A DNA stretch of 64,000 bases. Source: Alphaproteobacteria bacterium (GTDB lineage Bacteria > Pseudomonadota > Alphaproteobacteria > CAAHEQ01 > UBA3637). Below, piece after piece: positions 9,026 to 19,931 of this stretch. Every line of letters begins with the position of its first letter. Position 1 is the stretch's first letter. Made by a program: the position numbers and the translations under genes. Under the pieces are notes generated by a model. The model was not told where the DNA came from. It did no database searches and saw only the letters and a list, made by a program, of their open reading frames with translations. The stretch is from the NCBI GenBank assembly GCA_015062395.1, contig SUUS01000001.1, positions 1-64,000 on the forward strand. The letters run 5' to 3'.

Positions 9026-10834
9026 TTAATTATCATCACCAATTCTTAATGCTTCAATAAAGGCTGATTGTGGAATTTCCACTTTTCCAAATTGACGCAT
9101 ACGTTTTTTACCTTCTTTTTGCTTATCCAGCAATTTGCGTTTACGAGTAATGTCTCCACCATAACATTTTGCTGTGACATCTTTACGATAGGCAGAAATG
9201 TCTTCTCTTGCAATAATTTTTCCACCAATAGCTGCCTGAATAGGTATTTTAAATTGATGTCTTGGGATTAAATCTTTTAATCTTTCGCAAATTTGACGTC
9301 CTCGTCTTTCTGCTTGAGAACGATGAACCAAGAAAGACAAAGCGTCAACAGGTTCTGCATTAACTAAAATAGAAACCTTTACCAAATCGCTTGCTTGATA
9401 TCCAATAAGTTCATAGTCAAAGCTTGCATATCCACGAGATATAGATTTTAATCTGTCATAAAAATCAAAAACGATTTCATTTAATGGAATTTCATAGACA
9501 GCCATAGCTCTGTTTCCAACATATGTCAGATTTTTTTGAACACCACGACGCTCTGAACATAAGGTTAAAATAGGTCCCAGATATTCATCGGGTGTCATTA
9601 TCGTTGCTTGAACCCAAGGTTCTTCAATTTTTTCAATTTGCGTCACGTCTGGCATATCTGCAGGATTATGCATATCAAATACATCTCCGTTAGTTAAATG
9701 CATTTTGTAAACAACAGAAGGTGCAGTTGTTATTAAATCAAGATTAAATTCTCGATCTAAACGTTCTTCTATAATTTCCATATGTAGTAAGCCCAAAAAA
9801 CCACATCGGAAGCCTTGTCCTAAAGCCATGGATTTTTCTGGTAAAAAATGAAAACTTGCATCATTGAGTTGTAATTTGCCTAATGATTCTTTTAAATTTT
9901 CATATTCAGAACTATCCAAAGGAAAAAAAGAACAAAAAACAACAGGAACACTAGGTTTAAAACCGTCTAATGCTTTAGGGGTTGGGCTCTTTTCAGATGT
10001 AATTGTGTCTCCAACACTTGTTTCCCCAATACTTTTAATGCTCGCGGTGATATAACCAATTTCGCCAGGATATAAAGCATCTACATCAGTCATTTTCGGT
10101 GAAAAAGTTCCAACCCTATCCACATTGTGCGTCGTTCCAGCTGACATCATTTTGATGTTCATTCCTTTTTTCAAAACGCCATCAACAATTCTAACCAAAA
10201 TCACAATTCCTAAATATGGATCATACCAGCTGTCAACAAGTAAAGCTTTTAAAGGGGCTTTTTCATCTCCTGTTGGATGGGGAATACGTTTAACAATAGC
10301 TTCTAAAACATCTTCTGTTCCCAAACCAGTTTTCGCTGAAATTAAAATACTTTCAGAAGCATCAATACCGATAACATCTTCGATTTGAGCCTTTACACGT
10401 TCAGGTTCTGCTGCTGGTAAATCTATTTTGTTAATGACAGGAACAATTTCGTTATTAGCATCTAAAGCTTTATAAACGTTAGCTAATGTCTGTGCTTCTA
10501 CACCTTGTGACGCATCTACTACTAATAGAGAACCTTCGCAAGCGGCTAAAGAACGACTAACTTCATATCCAAAATCAACGTGTCCCGGAGTATCAATTAA
10601 ATTTAAATGATAGATGTTTCCATCTTTCGCTTTATAATCTAAACGCACGGTTTGAGCTTTAATAGTGATACCTCGTTCTCTTTCAATATCCATATTATCT
10701 AAAAGTTGTTCTTTCATTTCTCGTTTAGAAACTAAACCAGAATATTCAATCAATCTGTCAGCCAGCGTTGATTTACCGTGGTCTATATGAGCAATAATAG
10801 AAAAATTACGTATTTTAGATATATCGTGTGTCAT
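9026..10834 (-). CDS. lepA: Elongation factor 4 (LepA)
   Basis: Ribosome-bound translational GTPase. Start placed at 10834: the ORF is open for 65 more codons upstream, but that stretch is low-complexity and not conserved, while ATG at 10834 follows GAAGGA and begins [20 protein letters not shown]. That gives 602 residues, the normal LepA length. Seen: P-loop [35 protein letters not shown], and the C-terminal domain with [20 protein letters not shown]. Monocistronic on the minus strand. Confidence 0.96.
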   Translation of the reverse strand: MTHDISKIRNFSIIAHIDHGKSTLADRLIEYSGLVSKREMKEQLLDNMDIERERGITIKAQTVRLDYKAKDGNIYHLNLIDTPGHVDFGYEVSRSLAACEGSLLVVDASQGVEAQTLANVYKALDANNEIVPVINKIDLPAAEPERVKAQIEDVIGIDASESILISAKTGLGTEDVLEAIVKRIPHPTGDEKAPLKALLVDSWYDPYLGIVILVRIVDGVLKKGMNIKMMSAGTTHNVDRVGTFSPKMTDVDALYPGEIGYITASIKSIGETSVGDTITSEKSPTPKALDGFKPSVPVVFCSFFPLDSSEYENLKESLGKLQLNDASFHFLPEKSMALGQGFRCGFLGLLHMEIIEERLDREFNLDLITTAPSVVYKMHLTNGDVFDMHNPADMPDVTQIEKIEEPWVQATIMTPDEYLGPILTLCSERRGVQKNLTYVGNRAMAVYEIPLNEIVFDFYDRLKSISRGYASFDYELIGYQASDLVKVSILVNAEPVDALSFLVHRSQAERRGRQICERLKDLIPRHQFKIPIQAAIGGKIIAREDISAYRKDVTAKCYGGDITRKRKLLDKQKEGKKRMRQFGKVEIPQSAFIEALRIGDDN

Positions 10835-10903
10835 TTTAAATCCTTCATATTTTTTCGTAAGGAGTATATATAAAAAAACTTTAAAAATCAAGCGTCTTTT
10901 TGC

Positions 10904-10932
10904 TTGTAAAAAGAAAAGCTTTTTCTTATAAT
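10904..10932 (+). promoter_or_regulatory. Sigma70-type promoter
   Basis: TTGTAA (10904-10909), 17-bp spacer, then perfect TATAAT (10927-10932). It is followed by AAGGAG and the ATG at 10952, and would transcribe the two-gene envelope unit downstream. Confidence 0.7.
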
Positions 10933-10951
10933 AAATAAAAAGGAGATTAAA

Positions 10952-11416
10952 ATGAAAAAAATTATCTTTTTGTTCGCATTTTTGGTTTGTTTTGATGTTC
11001 AAGCACAAGAAAGTACTTCTTTTTCTCAATTAACAAAAGCGCCAAAAGCAAAAGTTGGAACATCTATTGTGCCACTTATGGAACAGACATTGCAGGCCGA
11101 TGGAAGTTCTGGAATTGCTTATGAAAACAGCGTTCCTGCAGTTAATAAAGATGATATAAAAACAGATGAAAACACTAAACGTTATAAAAAAATGCGTGCT
11201 GTTGAACGAGAATACACATTACCAACAAATACATTCGGTTCAGAAATACGAAATCGGATAAATGTTGTTCAAAATGCAACGTTCCAAACATCAACAATGC
11301 CAGAAGTTCAAGAAGCTGTACGCAAAGAAAATATCAAGTTCGTTGAATGTGCAGAAAACGATGAAACCTGTCAAAATTATGAGGTAGATGAAGCAGGAAA
11401 GGTTATTTGGAAATGA
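10952..11416 (+). CDS. Secreted hypothetical protein
   Basis: A 154-residue protein with a clear signal peptide ([18 protein letters not shown], probable cleavage after A18). The mature part is hydrophilic with two late cysteines ([14 protein letters not shown]) that could form a disulfide. No family recognised. It has its own promoter, and its stop overlaps the start of the following hydrolase lipoprotein (ATGA), so the two are co-translated and probably act in the periplasm. Confidence 0.7.
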   Translation: MKKIIFLFAFLVCFDVQAQESTSFSQLTKAPKAKVGTSIVPLMEQTLQADGSSGIAYENSVPAVNKDDIKTDENTKRYKKMRAVEREYTLPTNTFGSEIRNRINVVQNATFQTSTMPEVQEAVRKENIKFVECAENDETCQNYEVDEAGKVIWK

Positions 11417-12168
11417 AAAAACTGTTTTTAATTATCTTTTTGTTTTTATCTGCTTGTGCGACAGAAAATCCTTTAAAAAATATGCGTTTCCAACCTGTGT
11501 CCAGTGGCGAATATACTTTAGCAACTTGGCATAAAATAAAAGAAATGGGCTCTCCGTTAAAGGTATATATCGAAGGTGATGGTCATGCTTTTGACAGAAA
11601 AGGACGACCGACAGATGATCCTACACCTAAAGGACTGTTTTTAAGAAAATTGGCTGTTGATGATTCGTCACCGAACGTTGTTTATTTAGCAAGACCTTGT
11701 CAGTATTTAATGGGTAAAAATTGTACTCAAAAAGATTGGACAACGGGACGCTTTAGTTCTGAAATTATTGATGCTATGGATTCTTCTGTTGCTTCTTTGA
11801 TGAAGAAAGCACGGACCCAAGAAGTCATTTTAATTGGTTATTCTGGTGGAGGAATGATAGCTTCCCAAATTGCAGTGCGACATCCTGAACAAGTCAAGAA
11901 ATTAATTACAATCGCTGCTGTTTTGGATAAAGATATGTGGACTGCTTATCATGGAGATGAACCTTTAACGGATTCGATAAATTTAGATATTTCGAAGTTA
12001 TCAGATATTAATCAGGTCCATTATGTCGGAGGAAAGGATAAGGTCGTTCCTGCAGATTTAACATTCGATATTTTGGGCAATGATAATGCGAATATCAAAC
12101 TTATTCCAAAGGCAAAACATGGAAGTGGATTTGATAAAATCTATGAAGATATTTGGAATGTTCGTTAA
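11413..12168 (+). CDS. Alpha/beta-hydrolase lipoprotein
   Basis: The start is set at the ATG at 11413, overlapping the previous stop, rather than the in-frame TTG six bases earlier. This gives 251 residues. A lipoprotein signal with lipobox LSAC is followed by an alpha/beta-hydrolase fold: nucleophile elbow GYSGGG near residue 143, a late GGKDKVVP segment for the acid, and KAKHGSG for the catalytic His. Probably an outer-membrane-anchored esterase or peptidase-like hydrolase; the substrate cannot be read from sequence. Confidence 0.8.
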   Translation: MKKLFLIIFLFLSACATENPLKNMRFQPVSSGEYTLATWHKIKEMGSPLKVYIEGDGHAFDRKGRPTDDPTPKGLFLRKLAVDDSSPNVVYLARPCQYLMGKNCTQKDWTTGRFSSEIIDAMDSSVASLMKKARTQEVILIGYSGGGMIASQIAVRHPEQVKKLITIAAVLDKDMWTAYHGDEPLTDSINLDISKLSDINQVHYVGGKDKVVPADLTFDILGNDNANIKLIPKAKHGSGFDKIYEDIWNVR

Positions 12169-12182
12169 TGTAAAAGATTGTT

Positions 12183-12503
12183 TTATTCTGATAACATATT
12201 GAATTTATTTATATTTTCATTGATTACAATCCATTCTATTTCCAAGCGTTGTTGCGTTTTAGAATCTAATTTAGATTTCTTACGCAATAATTTTAAAAGC
12301 TCATTTTTTCTTAAGTTTAATGTTTTCATATCTTTATTTTGATAACGTTTTTGCATATTGTCCATCAATTCAAAATATAATTCGTCAGAAAATAATTCTT
12401 CTTGTTGGACAATGGTTGTTTCTGGTGTATCGATGTTTTTTGGTTGTGCTTTTGCATAATTTGACATAAAAAAACAAATAAATAACAATAGAATAATTTT
12501 CAT
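12183..12503 (-). CDS. Small secreted hypothetical protein
   Basis: 106 residues with a signal peptide (cleavage after YAKA) and a mature, charged, helix-forming body rich in Lys, Glu and Leu (RKNELLKLLRKKSKLDSKTQQ). No family recognised. Convergent with the hydrolase lipoprotein, with a 14-bp gap. Probably periplasmic. Confidence 0.6.
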   Translation of the reverse strand: MKIILLLFICFFMSNYAKAQPKNIDTPETTIVQQEELFSDELYFELMDNMQKRYQNKDMKTLNLRKNELLKLLRKKSKLDSKTQQRLEIEWIVINENINKFNMLSE

Positions 12504-12619
12504 TTTGAACTCCTCTTTCTTTATTTTACAAAAAAAAATTGCTTTGTCATTAAAAAATTATTTATTTTTTCTAAAAAATAGCGCATACTAACCAAAGGTA
12601 AATTTTAATGGAGGTAAAA

Positions 12620-13111
12620 ATGAGTGATTATATTCGCCCAAGTTGGGATGATTATTTTTTAGAAGTGATGCATGCTTTGTCTAAAAGAGCGACTTGTGAC
12701 AGAGGACGTACAGCATGTGTTATTGTTCGTGATAATCAGATTTTATGTTCGGGTTATGTTGGTTCTCCTCCAGGATTGCCTCATTGTGATGAAGTGGGAC
12801 ATCTGATGAAATCTTTAACGCATGAAGATGGTACGACGACCAATCACTGTATGCGCACAATACATGCAGAACAAAATGCTATTTGTCAGGCTGCAAAGCG
12901 TGGTATTTCTATCGAAGGTGCTACGATTTATTGTAAAATAGCGCCATGCCGTACTTGTGCGATGCTTTTGATTGCTTGTGGAATTAAGCGTGTCGTTGCT
13001 GAATATCGCTATCAAACAGGTGGAGAGGGCGAAGAAATGATGCGTCAAGTTGGAATAGAAATAAAATATATTCACGATGAAACAGTGGGTTATGAGAAAA
13101 AGGAAAAGTAA
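12620..13111 (+). CDS. dCMP deaminase family protein
   Basis: Zinc-dependent deaminase making dUMP for thymidylate synthesis (ComEB/dCMP-deaminase type). The start is the ATG at 12620, because a strong GGAGG (12610-12614) precedes it with 5-base spacing; the in-frame ATG at 12608 overlaps that site. 163 residues. Seen: zinc ligands in HAEQNAI and APCRTCAM, and the family segment GYVGSPPGLPHCDEVGH. Its stop overlaps the next start (TAATG). Together with tmk at 45 kb it supports pyrimidine deoxynucleotide supply. Confidence 0.9.
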   Translation: MSDYIRPSWDDYFLEVMHALSKRATCDRGRTACVIVRDNQILCSGYVGSPPGLPHCDEVGHLMKSLTHEDGTTTNHCMRTIHAEQNAICQAAKRGISIEGATIYCKIAPCRTCAMLLIACGIKRVVAEYRYQTGGEGEEMMRQVGIEIKYIHDETVGYEKKEK

Positions 13112-14079
13112 TGCTTAAAGTATGGGCTTTGTTAGATGATAGAGCGGGCAACAATAATCAGGTATTAGCAGTTGCCGAGGCATTGGACATTCCTTTTGAA
13201 GAAAAAAAAATCCAATATAATAAATTTGTAAAATTACCCAATTTTTTGCGTCAGGCAACAACATTGGGAATTGATAAGGGGTCTTTAAATCAGTTTGAAT
13301 TACCTTTGGAAGATTTACCTGATTTAATTATTGGTGCAGGACGCAGAATGTATCCATTGATGCGTTATTTGAAAAAAAAGAAAAAAGGAAATATGCGTTT
13401 AGTTCAAATAATGAATCCTGGAAAATCTGGTTTTAAAGAAGCTGATTTAGTTGTATTACCCAGACATGATAATTATAAGGGGTATTCAAAGAATGTTTTC
13501 TTTACTTTGGGTGCTCCTAATCGAGTCACAAAAGAACGTTTGCAGGCTGAACAAGAAAAATGGCGTTCTGTTTTTGAAGCTTATCCTCAACCAAGAGTTT
13601 CTGTAATTGTAGGGGGGGCGACTAAAAAATCACCTTTTACAATTCAGATGGCAGAACAATTGGCTTTAGATGTGCTAGCGTTAGAACCTGGCAGTTTGTT
13701 GATTACAACATCTCGCAGAACGCCTACAGAAGTTGTTCAAAAGTTAAAAGCAATTTTTCCAAAAGAAAATACATACTTTTATCAATATGGAGACGAGGGG
13801 GAGAATCCTTATTTTGGACTGCTTTCTTGGGGAAGTCGAATTGTTGTCACTGGAGATTCTATGTCTATGTGTTCGGAAGCTTGCAGTGCTGGTGTTCCTG
13901 TTTATATTTTTGCACCTAACGGTTCTATGGGCAAAAAACATCAACTTTTTCATAAACAACTTTATGAATCTGGTTATGCAACAGCCTTAGGAAGTGGACA
14001 AATAGCTTTTGGTGGCATACTCAATGCAGCTAATGAGGTTGCAGAAAGAGTTAAAACACTGATAGAAACAGAAGACTAG
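13111..14079 (+). CDS. ELM1-like (DUF1022) family protein
   Basis: 322 residues of the 'mitochondrial fission ELM1' family found widely in alphaproteobacteria. It has a two-domain, glycosyltransferase-B-like layout: WALLDDRAGNNNQVLAVAEAL at the N terminus, a middle VSVIVGGATKKSPFT, and a C-terminal nucleotide-sugar-like segment VTGDSMSMCSEACSAGVPVYIF. The bacterial function is not established; a glycosyltransferase role is plausible from the fold. Coupled to the dCMP deaminase gene by a stop/start overlap. Confidence 0.85.
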   Translation: MLKVWALLDDRAGNNNQVLAVAEALDIPFEEKKIQYNKFVKLPNFLRQATTLGIDKGSLNQFELPLEDLPDLIIGAGRRMYPLMRYLKKKKKGNMRLVQIMNPGKSGFKEADLVVLPRHDNYKGYSKNVFFTLGAPNRVTKERLQAEQEKWRSVFEAYPQPRVSVIVGGATKKSPFTIQMAEQLALDVLALEPGSLLITTSRRTPTEVVQKLKAIFPKENTYFYQYGDEGENPYFGLLSWGSRIVVTGDSMSMCSEACSAGVPVYIFAPNGSMGKKHQLFHKQLYESGYATALGSGQIAFGGILNAANEVAERVKTLIETED

Positions 14080-14783
14080 TTTTTTAAATCTTTTGCAGCT
14101 TTTGCCAATGCTTGTTCCATGATTTTTTGCTGATTTTGAGGAGAATCTGGTGTGACAATACCTGTAGAAATAATGATTTTCCAAGCATCATCTACTCTTA
14201 AATCCAATGGAATAATATCTTTTTTGTTTACGAAAATAAGAAATCCAGAAGTTGGATTGGGGGTGGTTGGGACATATATGCTAACCATTTTTTCTTTTTT
14301 AAAATGTTTTTTGATGCCAGAATAAACATCTCCTGTAATAAATGCAATAGTCCACAGACCTTCTCTGGGGTATTGGACTAAAACAGCTTCTCTGAATGCT
14401 TGATTTTGGCCACTACCCATAACTGTTTCAAGAATTTTTTTCAAACCATTATACAGTCCAGAAACGACAGGCATTTTTGATATTGCTTTATTGAGTATTT
14501 TTAAAAGCGTATTGCCAAAGAATCCTGATGAAATCCAACCAATAAAGATTAATCCAACAAATAAAACGATAACGCCAAAACCAGGTATTCCATGCAGATA
14601 AGCCAGCATTGGTTTGTATTCAATCGGGATAAGTGCACTGATTTTTGTGTCGATGAATAAAATTAGCTCTACAGCCAAATAAATTGTAATTGCCAATGGT
14701 GCACTGACAAGTATTCCAGTTAAGAAGTAATTTTTAATAGAGTTCTTTTTCTTTTGTTGTATTGGATTTTTTTTATTTTTCAT
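14076..14783 (-). CDS. DUF502 family membrane protein
   Basis: Start set at 14783, where GGAGCC precedes the ATG by five bases; the longer ORF would run further into the CDF gene. This gives 235 residues. Two transmembrane helices (about residues 20-45 and 60-85) are followed by a soluble domain with the DUF502 hallmarks GSGQNQAFREAVLVQYPREGLW and VPTTPNPTSGFLIFV. Inner-membrane protein of unknown function. It overlaps the end of the CDF transporter gene by 11 bp, so they form a two-gene unit. Confidence 0.88.
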   Translation of the reverse strand: MKNKKNPIQQKKKNSIKNYFLTGILVSAPLAITIYLAVELILFIDTKISALIPIEYKPMLAYLHGIPGFGVIVLFVGLIFIGWISSGFFGNTLLKILNKAISKMPVVSGLYNGLKKILETVMGSGQNQAFREAVLVQYPREGLWTIAFITGDVYSGIKKHFKKEKMVSIYVPTTPNPTSGFLIFVNKKDIIPLDLRVDDAWKIIISTGIVTPDSPQNQQKIMEQALAKAAKDLKN

Positions 14784-15678
14784 TTTTAGGCTCCGGATGA
14801 ATAAAAATTTCACAGTTTGGAACAAATTGTTTAATTTCTTGTTCTAGATTATTACAAAGGTCATGAGTTGTTTGTAATGAATAATTTCCGTTCAAAGAAA
14901 CAGAAAATTGGATAAACGAATTTTGTCCTGAATTTCTTGTTCTTAAATCATAGATATTGGAAATAAGTGCGTGATTTAAAACAATTTGTTTTATTTTTTT
15001 TCGAGTTTCGATTGGTAATTCTTTATCCATCAAAATACTTTGAACTTTAAAAATAATTTTATAAGCACTGTAAAATAGGAAAACAGAAACACATAAAGCA
15101 AATATAGCATCAAGCCACGACCAACCTAATAAATAGGAACAAATCATCGATAATATGACACCGATATTCATTGAAATATCTCCGATATAATGTGCGTTAT
15201 CTGCATTTATAGAAATAGAGTTTGTCTTTTTAATAACAAAACGTTGAAATAAAACTAATATAAGTGTTATAACAATAGATATCAGCATTACGATAACACC
15301 TATGTCAAAACGCTGCAATGGTTTGGGGTTGAAAATTTGTGTGAGTGTTTCATAAAACAAGAAAATTCCAGAAAAGCAAATGATAATTCCTTGAGCCAAT
15401 GCACCAAGTGCTTCAGCTTTTCCATGTCCAAAGCGATGTTCTTTATCTGCTGGGATTAAGGATTGGTGTATTGCTATCAGACTGACAACAGAAGCGCCAA
15501 AATCCAACCCAGAATCCATTAAACTTGAAAGGATAGCTAATGAATTAGTCATAAAGAAAGAAATGACCTTTATAATAATCAAAATAACAGCCGTAATGAC
15601 TGAAGAATAACTGGCTATCTTCATCAATTGATGGCGTTTTTTTTCAGATAAAGTTTGTTGTTTTTTTTGTTTTTCCAT
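14773..15678 (-). CDS. Cation diffusion facilitator transporter (FieF-like)
   Basis: Inner-membrane metal/proton antiporter. Seen in 301 residues: several hydrophobic helices, metal-site aspartates in SLLDSGLDFG, cytoplasmic HRFGHGKAEALG, the second site half DNAHYIGD, and a C-terminal cytoplasmic domain (about 210-301) ending HPEP. This matches FieF/ZitB-type exporters for Zn2+ or Fe2+; the metal cannot be decided from sequence. Confidence 0.9.
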   Translation of the reverse strand: MEKQKKQQTLSEKKRHQLMKIASYSSVITAVILIIIKVISFFMTNSLAILSSLMDSGLDFGASVVSLIAIHQSLIPADKEHRFGHGKAEALGALAQGIIICFSGIFLFYETLTQIFNPKPLQRFDIGVIVMLISIVITLILVLFQRFVIKKTNSISINADNAHYIGDISMNIGVILSMICSYLLGWSWLDAIFALCVSVFLFYSAYKIIFKVQSILMDKELPIETRKKIKQIVLNHALISNIYDLRTRNSGQNSFIQFSVSLNGNYSLQTTHDLCNNLEQEIKQFVPNCEIFIHPEPKNEK

Positions 15679-15815
15679 TTTTTTCTCTTTCCCTATTTCT
15701 AGCTTATTTTTTAGAAAAAAGCTATATATATTTATAATTTTTTTTGAAAAAAGATAGCTTTTTTAATTTTTTTGACATATATTTTAGAAAAAAATATGTA
15801 ATAAAAGGATTTGAA

Positions 15816-16730
15816 ATGTCAGACTTATATCAAATTTTAGGAGTTTCTAAATCAGCTAGTGCTGCAGAAATCAAGAAAGCTTATCATAAATTAGCAAGAA
15901 CATGTCACCCAGATGTGACTAAAAACGACCCAAAGGCTGCAGAAAAATTCAAAGAAATTTCTTCTGCCTATGATATTTTAGGAGATGCACAAAAACGCAA
16001 GCAATACGATGCTGGAGAAATTGATGAACAAGGAAAACCTAAAGCTCCCTTTGGTTTTGGTGGAGGGGCTGGCTACGGAGGCAATCCATTTAATGGTGGA
16101 TATTCTTATCATGATATGGGAGGCGCAGGTGGTTTTGAAAGTTTTAATTTCGCAGATTTGTTTTCTGGTGGTGCAGGTGGTTTTTCTGATTTGTTCGGAA
16201 ATATGCGAGGTGGGGGAGCTCGTCAACATCGGCCGATGGGACAAGATGTGTCCTACAGTTTAAATATAGATTTTGTTTTATCTATTACAGGAGGAGAAAC
16301 TTCTGTTCGACTTTCAAATGGAAAACAAGTTAAAGTTAAAATTCCTGCAGGTGTTTTGGATGGGGCAACTTTGCGTTTAAGAGGTCAGGGTGAAAATGGT
16401 GGCGATGCGTTAATTAAAATACATGTATCTTCTCATCCTTATTTTAAACGTAATGGCAATGATGTAGAAATGACTTTACCAATAACATTGAAAGAAGCCG
16501 TTTTGGGTGCTAAAATAACAATTCCAACACTGACTGGGGCTGTTGCTTTAACAATACCTGAAAACAGCAGTTCAGATAAAGTGTTGCGCTTAAAAGGAAA
16601 AGGCGTTCCAAATAAAGGTGATTTATTGGTTCGTATTCAGATTTTGTTGCCAGAAAAAACAAATGCAGATTTGGAAAATTTTGTACGCAACTGGAATATG
16701 CCCAGTCAAAATCCCAGACCTAAATTTTAG
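15816..16730 (+). CDS. DnaJ-like co-chaperone (CbpA type)
   Basis: Hsp70 co-chaperone without the DnaJ zinc-finger domain. The start is the ATG at 15816, with AAGGAT upstream and the J-domain beginning at once (DLYQILGV), giving 304 residues. Seen: HPD motif in TCHPDVTK, a Gly/Phe-rich linker (about 72-135), and C-terminal substrate-binding barrels with [17 protein letters not shown] and [16 protein letters not shown]. Domain order fits CbpA/DnaJ class II. Convergent with metK. Confidence 0.9.
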   Translation: MSDLYQILGVSKSASAAEIKKAYHKLARTCHPDVTKNDPKAAEKFKEISSAYDILGDAQKRKQYDAGEIDEQGKPKAPFGFGGGAGYGGNPFNGGYSYHDMGGAGGFESFNFADLFSGGAGGFSDLFGNMRGGGARQHRPMGQDVSYSLNIDFVLSITGGETSVRLSNGKQVKVKIPAGVLDGATLRLRGQGENGGDALIKIHVSSHPYFKRNGNDVEMTLPITLKEAVLGAKITIPTLTGAVALTIPENSSSDKVLRLKGKGVPNKGDLLVRIQILLPEKTNADLENFVRNWNMPSQNPRPKF

Positions 16731-16734
16731 TCAA

Positions 16735-17880
16735 TTAAATTGTTTTGAATTTATCGATTAAATCTGTCTTTTCCCATGAAAAGAAACCAAATGCGTCTGC
16801 TTTTCTTCCAAAATGACCATAACTAGCTGTAGGAAGATAAATGGCTTTATTTAATCCTAAAGTGTCACGAATGCCTTTTGGTGTTAAGTCAAATTCTTTC
16901 GATATAAAATTGGCAATTAGTTCATCAGAAATTTTTCCTGTTTGAAATGAATCTACAAAAACTGACAGAGGATGAGCTATTCCAATTGCGTAAGATAATT
17001 GAATGGAACATTTTTCGGCCAAGCCACTTGCTACAATGTTTTTAGCTAAATAACGTGCCATGTATGCAGCGCTTCGGTCCACTTTAGAAGGGTCTTTTCC
17101 TGAAAAAGCGCCTCCACCATGAGCAGATGCTCCACCATAGGTATCAACAATAATTTTTCTACCAGTTAGTCCTGTATCGCCATCTGGTCCACCTATAACA
17201 AATCGACCTGTTGGATTAATATAAAGTTTTTCTTCTGGACATAAGAAGTGTTCAGGCAAAACTTCTTTTAATACACCATGTATCCATTCTCTTAATGTTG
17301 GAATTTCTATCTCTGGTTGATGTTGCGTAGAAACAACTATGCTATCACAGGCAACAGGTTTGCCATTGTCGTAAATGAGTGTGATTTGGGACTTTGCATC
17401 TGGTTCCAATCCCTTTAATATACCGTTATGTCTTTTCTCACTTAAGTTTTTTAAAATTTTGTGCGCATAAAATAATGTAGCTGGCATAAACTCTGTATCA
17501 GGTATTTCATTAACGGCATAACCAAACATGATACCTTGATCGCCAGCGCCTTCTTTATCAACACCCATTGCAATGTCGGCAGATTGAGCGTGTAAGTAAT
17601 TTTGGATTTCTACAGTTTGCCAGTTGAAACCAGCTTGTTGATAACCAATTTTTTGGATAACAGAACGAACGATTCCATTTATTTCTTCGTTTGATGGTAG
17701 TATCGGAGAACTGATTTCACCAGATAAAATAACCCTATTGGTTGTGGCCATTGTTTCTACGGCAGAACGTGCCATTGGATTTAATTTTAATAAAGCATCT
17801 AATATAGCATCCGATATTTGATCGCAAACTTTATCAGGATGCCCTTCTGAAACAGATTCACTGGTAAAAAAATAAGACAT
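16735..17880 (-). CDS. metK: S-adenosylmethionine synthetase
   Basis: Makes S-adenosylmethionine from methionine and ATP. The true start is at 17880 with GGAG upstream; the 32 codons before it are not part of the family. The protein is 381 residues. Seen: [50 protein letters not shown] and DTYGG. No SAM riboswitch-like structure is obvious in the short leader. Divergent from the glycosyltransferase gene. Confidence 0.96.
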   Translation of the reverse strand: MSYFFTSESVSEGHPDKVCDQISDAILDALLKLNPMARSAVETMATTNRVILSGEISSPILPSNEEINGIVRSVIQKIGYQQAGFNWQTVEIQNYLHAQSADIAMGVDKEGAGDQGIMFGYAVNEIPDTEFMPATLFYAHKILKNLSEKRHNGILKGLEPDAKSQITLIYDNGKPVACDSIVVSTQHQPEIEIPTLREWIHGVLKEVLPEHFLCPEEKLYINPTGRFVIGGPDGDTGLTGRKIIVDTYGGASAHGGGAFSGKDPSKVDRSAAYMARYLAKNIVASGLAEKCSIQLSYAIGIAHPLSVFVDSFQTGKISDELIANFISKEFDLTPKGIRDTLGLNKAIYLPTASYGHFGRKADAFGFFSWEKTDLIDKFKTI

Positions 17881-17964
17881 AAAATTCTCCTTTTTGGTAT
17901 TATTATAGAAATAATCTTGCAAAGTATAACTTTTTTTTATAGTATACAAAAGAAAGAGGTTGAA

Positions 17965-18903
17965 ATGCAAGAACAAAATATATTAATTATTAAATTAGGG
18001 GCGCTAGGCGATGTGATATTACGTACAGGAACGGTTATGAGTATTCATGAACGTTTTCCAAATGCAAAGATAACAGTAATGACGACAAAGCCTTTTGTAT
18101 CGCTGTTTAAAAGTATGTCTTGTGTCAGTGATGTTATTGTTGATACAAAACCACGCTATAATTTGTTGGAATGGTTTAAAACATGTAAAATAAATATCGC
18201 AGATAAAAAATGGGATTACATATTTGACTTACAAGTATCCAAAAGAACTCGAAACAGATATTTTAATTTGGTTCGATTTTTCAGTCCTTTCCCTGTAAAT
18301 TGGGGATGTTATCGTAAAAAAGGATTTTCTTTTCGATTCGTAGAAAAAAATAAAAGGTTTTCTTTGGGAAAAATAACTACATCTGAAATGGATTTTGATT
18401 TCTTACCTGTTGATTTATCCTTTTTAAAAGGCGAAGGAAAGAATTTTAATTTGTTGCCAGATAAGCCTTTTATGTTAGTTATACCTGGTTGTTCAGCTTC
18501 ACATCCTTATAAACGCTGGCCTGCAGAAAAGTATTTAGAGCTTGTTTTGAGTGCAGAAAAAAAAGGAATACCCACTGTCGTTTTGGGTACAAATGCTGAA
18601 AGCGCAGAAATTGAACAAATATGTAAAAATTCAAAGGCAATTAGCTTTCAAAACAAAGCAAGTCTGTTTGATATTCCAGAGTTAGCAAAGCGTGCTTGTG
18701 CTGTTGTTGGAAATGATACGGGACCTGTGCATATGTCTTGTTATTCAAAAACGCCTGTTCTTGTATTATTTTGTCAGAAAACAGCTTCTTCTGCCAATGA
18801 ATTGCCGAATGTTTTAAATTTAATATCTGAAGATATATCAGATATTTTGGTAAATGATGTTTGGACTGCTGTTCAAGAACGAATGAAAGTTGCAGAAAAA
18901 TGA
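17965..18903 (+). CDS. Glycosyltransferase family 9 (heptosyltransferase-like)
   Basis: 313 residues starting at the ATG at 17965 (GAAAGAGG upstream). GT9 features: N-terminal [17 protein letters not shown] and C-terminal [22 protein letters not shown]. Such enzymes add heptose to the LPS inner core at the cytoplasmic face of the inner membrane. The next gene makes the activated heptose precursor and overlaps this stop (ATGA), which supports an LPS role. The donor and acceptor sugars are not determined. Confidence 0.88.
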   Translation: MQEQNILIIKLGALGDVILRTGTVMSIHERFPNAKITVMTTKPFVSLFKSMSCVSDVIVDTKPRYNLLEWFKTCKINIADKKWDYIFDLQVSKRTRNRYFNLVRFFSPFPVNWGCYRKKGFSFRFVEKNKRFSLGKITTSEMDFDFLPVDLSFLKGEGKNFNLLPDKPFMLVIPGCSASHPYKRWPAEKYLELVLSAEKKGIPTVVLGTNAESAEIEQICKNSKAISFQNKASLFDIPELAKRACAVVGNDTGPVHMSCYSKTPVLVLFCQKTASSANELPNVLNLISEDISDILVNDVWTAVQERMKVAEK

Positions 18904-19901
18904 AAAAAGACATAAATGGATTGTTGGATGATTTTACATCTGTGAAGGTTTTAAGTATTGGCGATATAATGCTCGATCGTTTTGTTCAAGGTAAGGTAGA
19001 ACGAATTTCGCCAGAGGCACCTGTTCCTGTTTTTCAATTTGTTCAAGAAAAAAAAATGTTAGGTGGGGCAGGTAATGTTATTGCTAATTTAAATTCTTTG
19101 GGATGTAAAACTGTTTTTATGGGGCAGGTTGGTCAGGATGATTTTGGCGAAAAAGTAAAAGAAATGCTTCATGAGCTAAAAACAGAAACTTATTTAATTC
19201 AAAGAACGGATGTGCCAACGATTATGAAGGCGCGTTTTGTCGCTGGAAACAACCATATTTTACGTTTTGATAAAGAAAAAATTTCTCCATTAACGGAAGA
19301 ACAACAAGAAGAATTGCTTTTGAAGTTAAAAGGTGTTTTACCTTCTGTTGATATTGTTTTGTTATCTGATTATGCAAAAGGTTTTTTAAGCACTGAAACA
19401 ACGCAAAGAGTAATATCTCTGTGTAATCAGGCAAAAAAAAGAGTTTTAGTTGACCCAAAAGGTAGCGATTATTCGAAATATAAGTCAGCTTTTTTGATAA
19501 AGCCCAATCGCAAAGAGTTGGAACAAGCAAGTGGATGTGTTTTAGATGTATCTTCTGAAATTTTTTTATCGGATGTGTCCCATGCTGCCCGTATTATATT
19601 AGAGAAGTATTCAATAGAAAACATAATCGTGACTTTAAGTGAAAAAGGAATGCTTTTTGTTTCTTCGGGGGCAGACGTTCAAGAAATATACTTACCAACG
19701 TTTGCTCGTGAAGTTTTTGACGTTTCAGGAGCTGGAGATACTTCTTTAGCGACTTTGGGTATTGCATTGGCTGCGAATGCAGATATTAGACAAGCTATGG
19801 AATTGGCTAATTTAGCTTCGGGGATTGTTGTCGGAAAATTAGGGACTGCCACAGTTAGTTTAAATGAGTTAAAACAAGCATTAAAAAAACCACTCCAATA
19901 A
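18900..19901 (+). CDS. rfaE1: D-glycero-beta-D-manno-heptose-7-phosphate kinase
   Basis: PfkB-family kinase of the ADP-heptose pathway for LPS. The start is the ATG at 18900 overlapping the previous stop, giving 333 residues. Seen: RISPEAPVPVFQ, GGAGNVIANL, LVDPKGSDYSKY and the anion-hole motif DVSGAGDTSLATLG. It corresponds to the kinase half of HldE; the nucleotidyltransferase half is absent here, so it must be encoded elsewhere or be dispensable. Its stop codon lies inside the loop of the terminator shared with rpsD. Confidence 0.92.
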   Translation: MKKDINGLLDDFTSVKVLSIGDIMLDRFVQGKVERISPEAPVPVFQFVQEKKMLGGAGNVIANLNSLGCKTVFMGQVGQDDFGEKVKEMLHELKTETYLIQRTDVPTIMKARFVAGNNHILRFDKEKISPLTEEQQEELLLKLKGVLPSVDIVLLSDYAKGFLSTETTQRVISLCNQAKKRVLVDPKGSDYSKYKSAFLIKPNRKELEQASGCVLDVSSEIFLSDVSHAARIILEKYSIENIIVTLSEKGMLFVSSGADVQEIYLPTFAREVFDVSGAGDTSLATLGIALAANADIRQAMELANLASGIVVGKLGTATVSLNELKQALKKPLQ

Positions 19902-19914
19902 AAGAGTGGTTTTT
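19885..19914. terminator. Bidirectional terminator between rfaE1 and rpsD
   Basis: AAAAACCACTC (19885-19895) pairs perfectly with GAGTGGTTTTT (19904-19914), with A and T tracts on both sides. It can end both convergent transcripts. The rfaE1 stop codon (19899-19901) is in the loop. Confidence 0.9.
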
Positions 19915-19931
19915 CATTAATTCGTTTTCGA

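Noticed and set aside
10835-11029. 65-codon N-terminal extension of LepA
   Set aside because: Low-complexity sequence overlapping the divergent promoter region; the ATG at 10834 has a good ribosome site and starts at the conserved LepA N terminus.
16735-17964. SAM riboswitch upstream of metK
   Set aside because: The leader between possible promoters and the ATG is short and AT-rich, with no recognisable SAM-II or SAM-I core.
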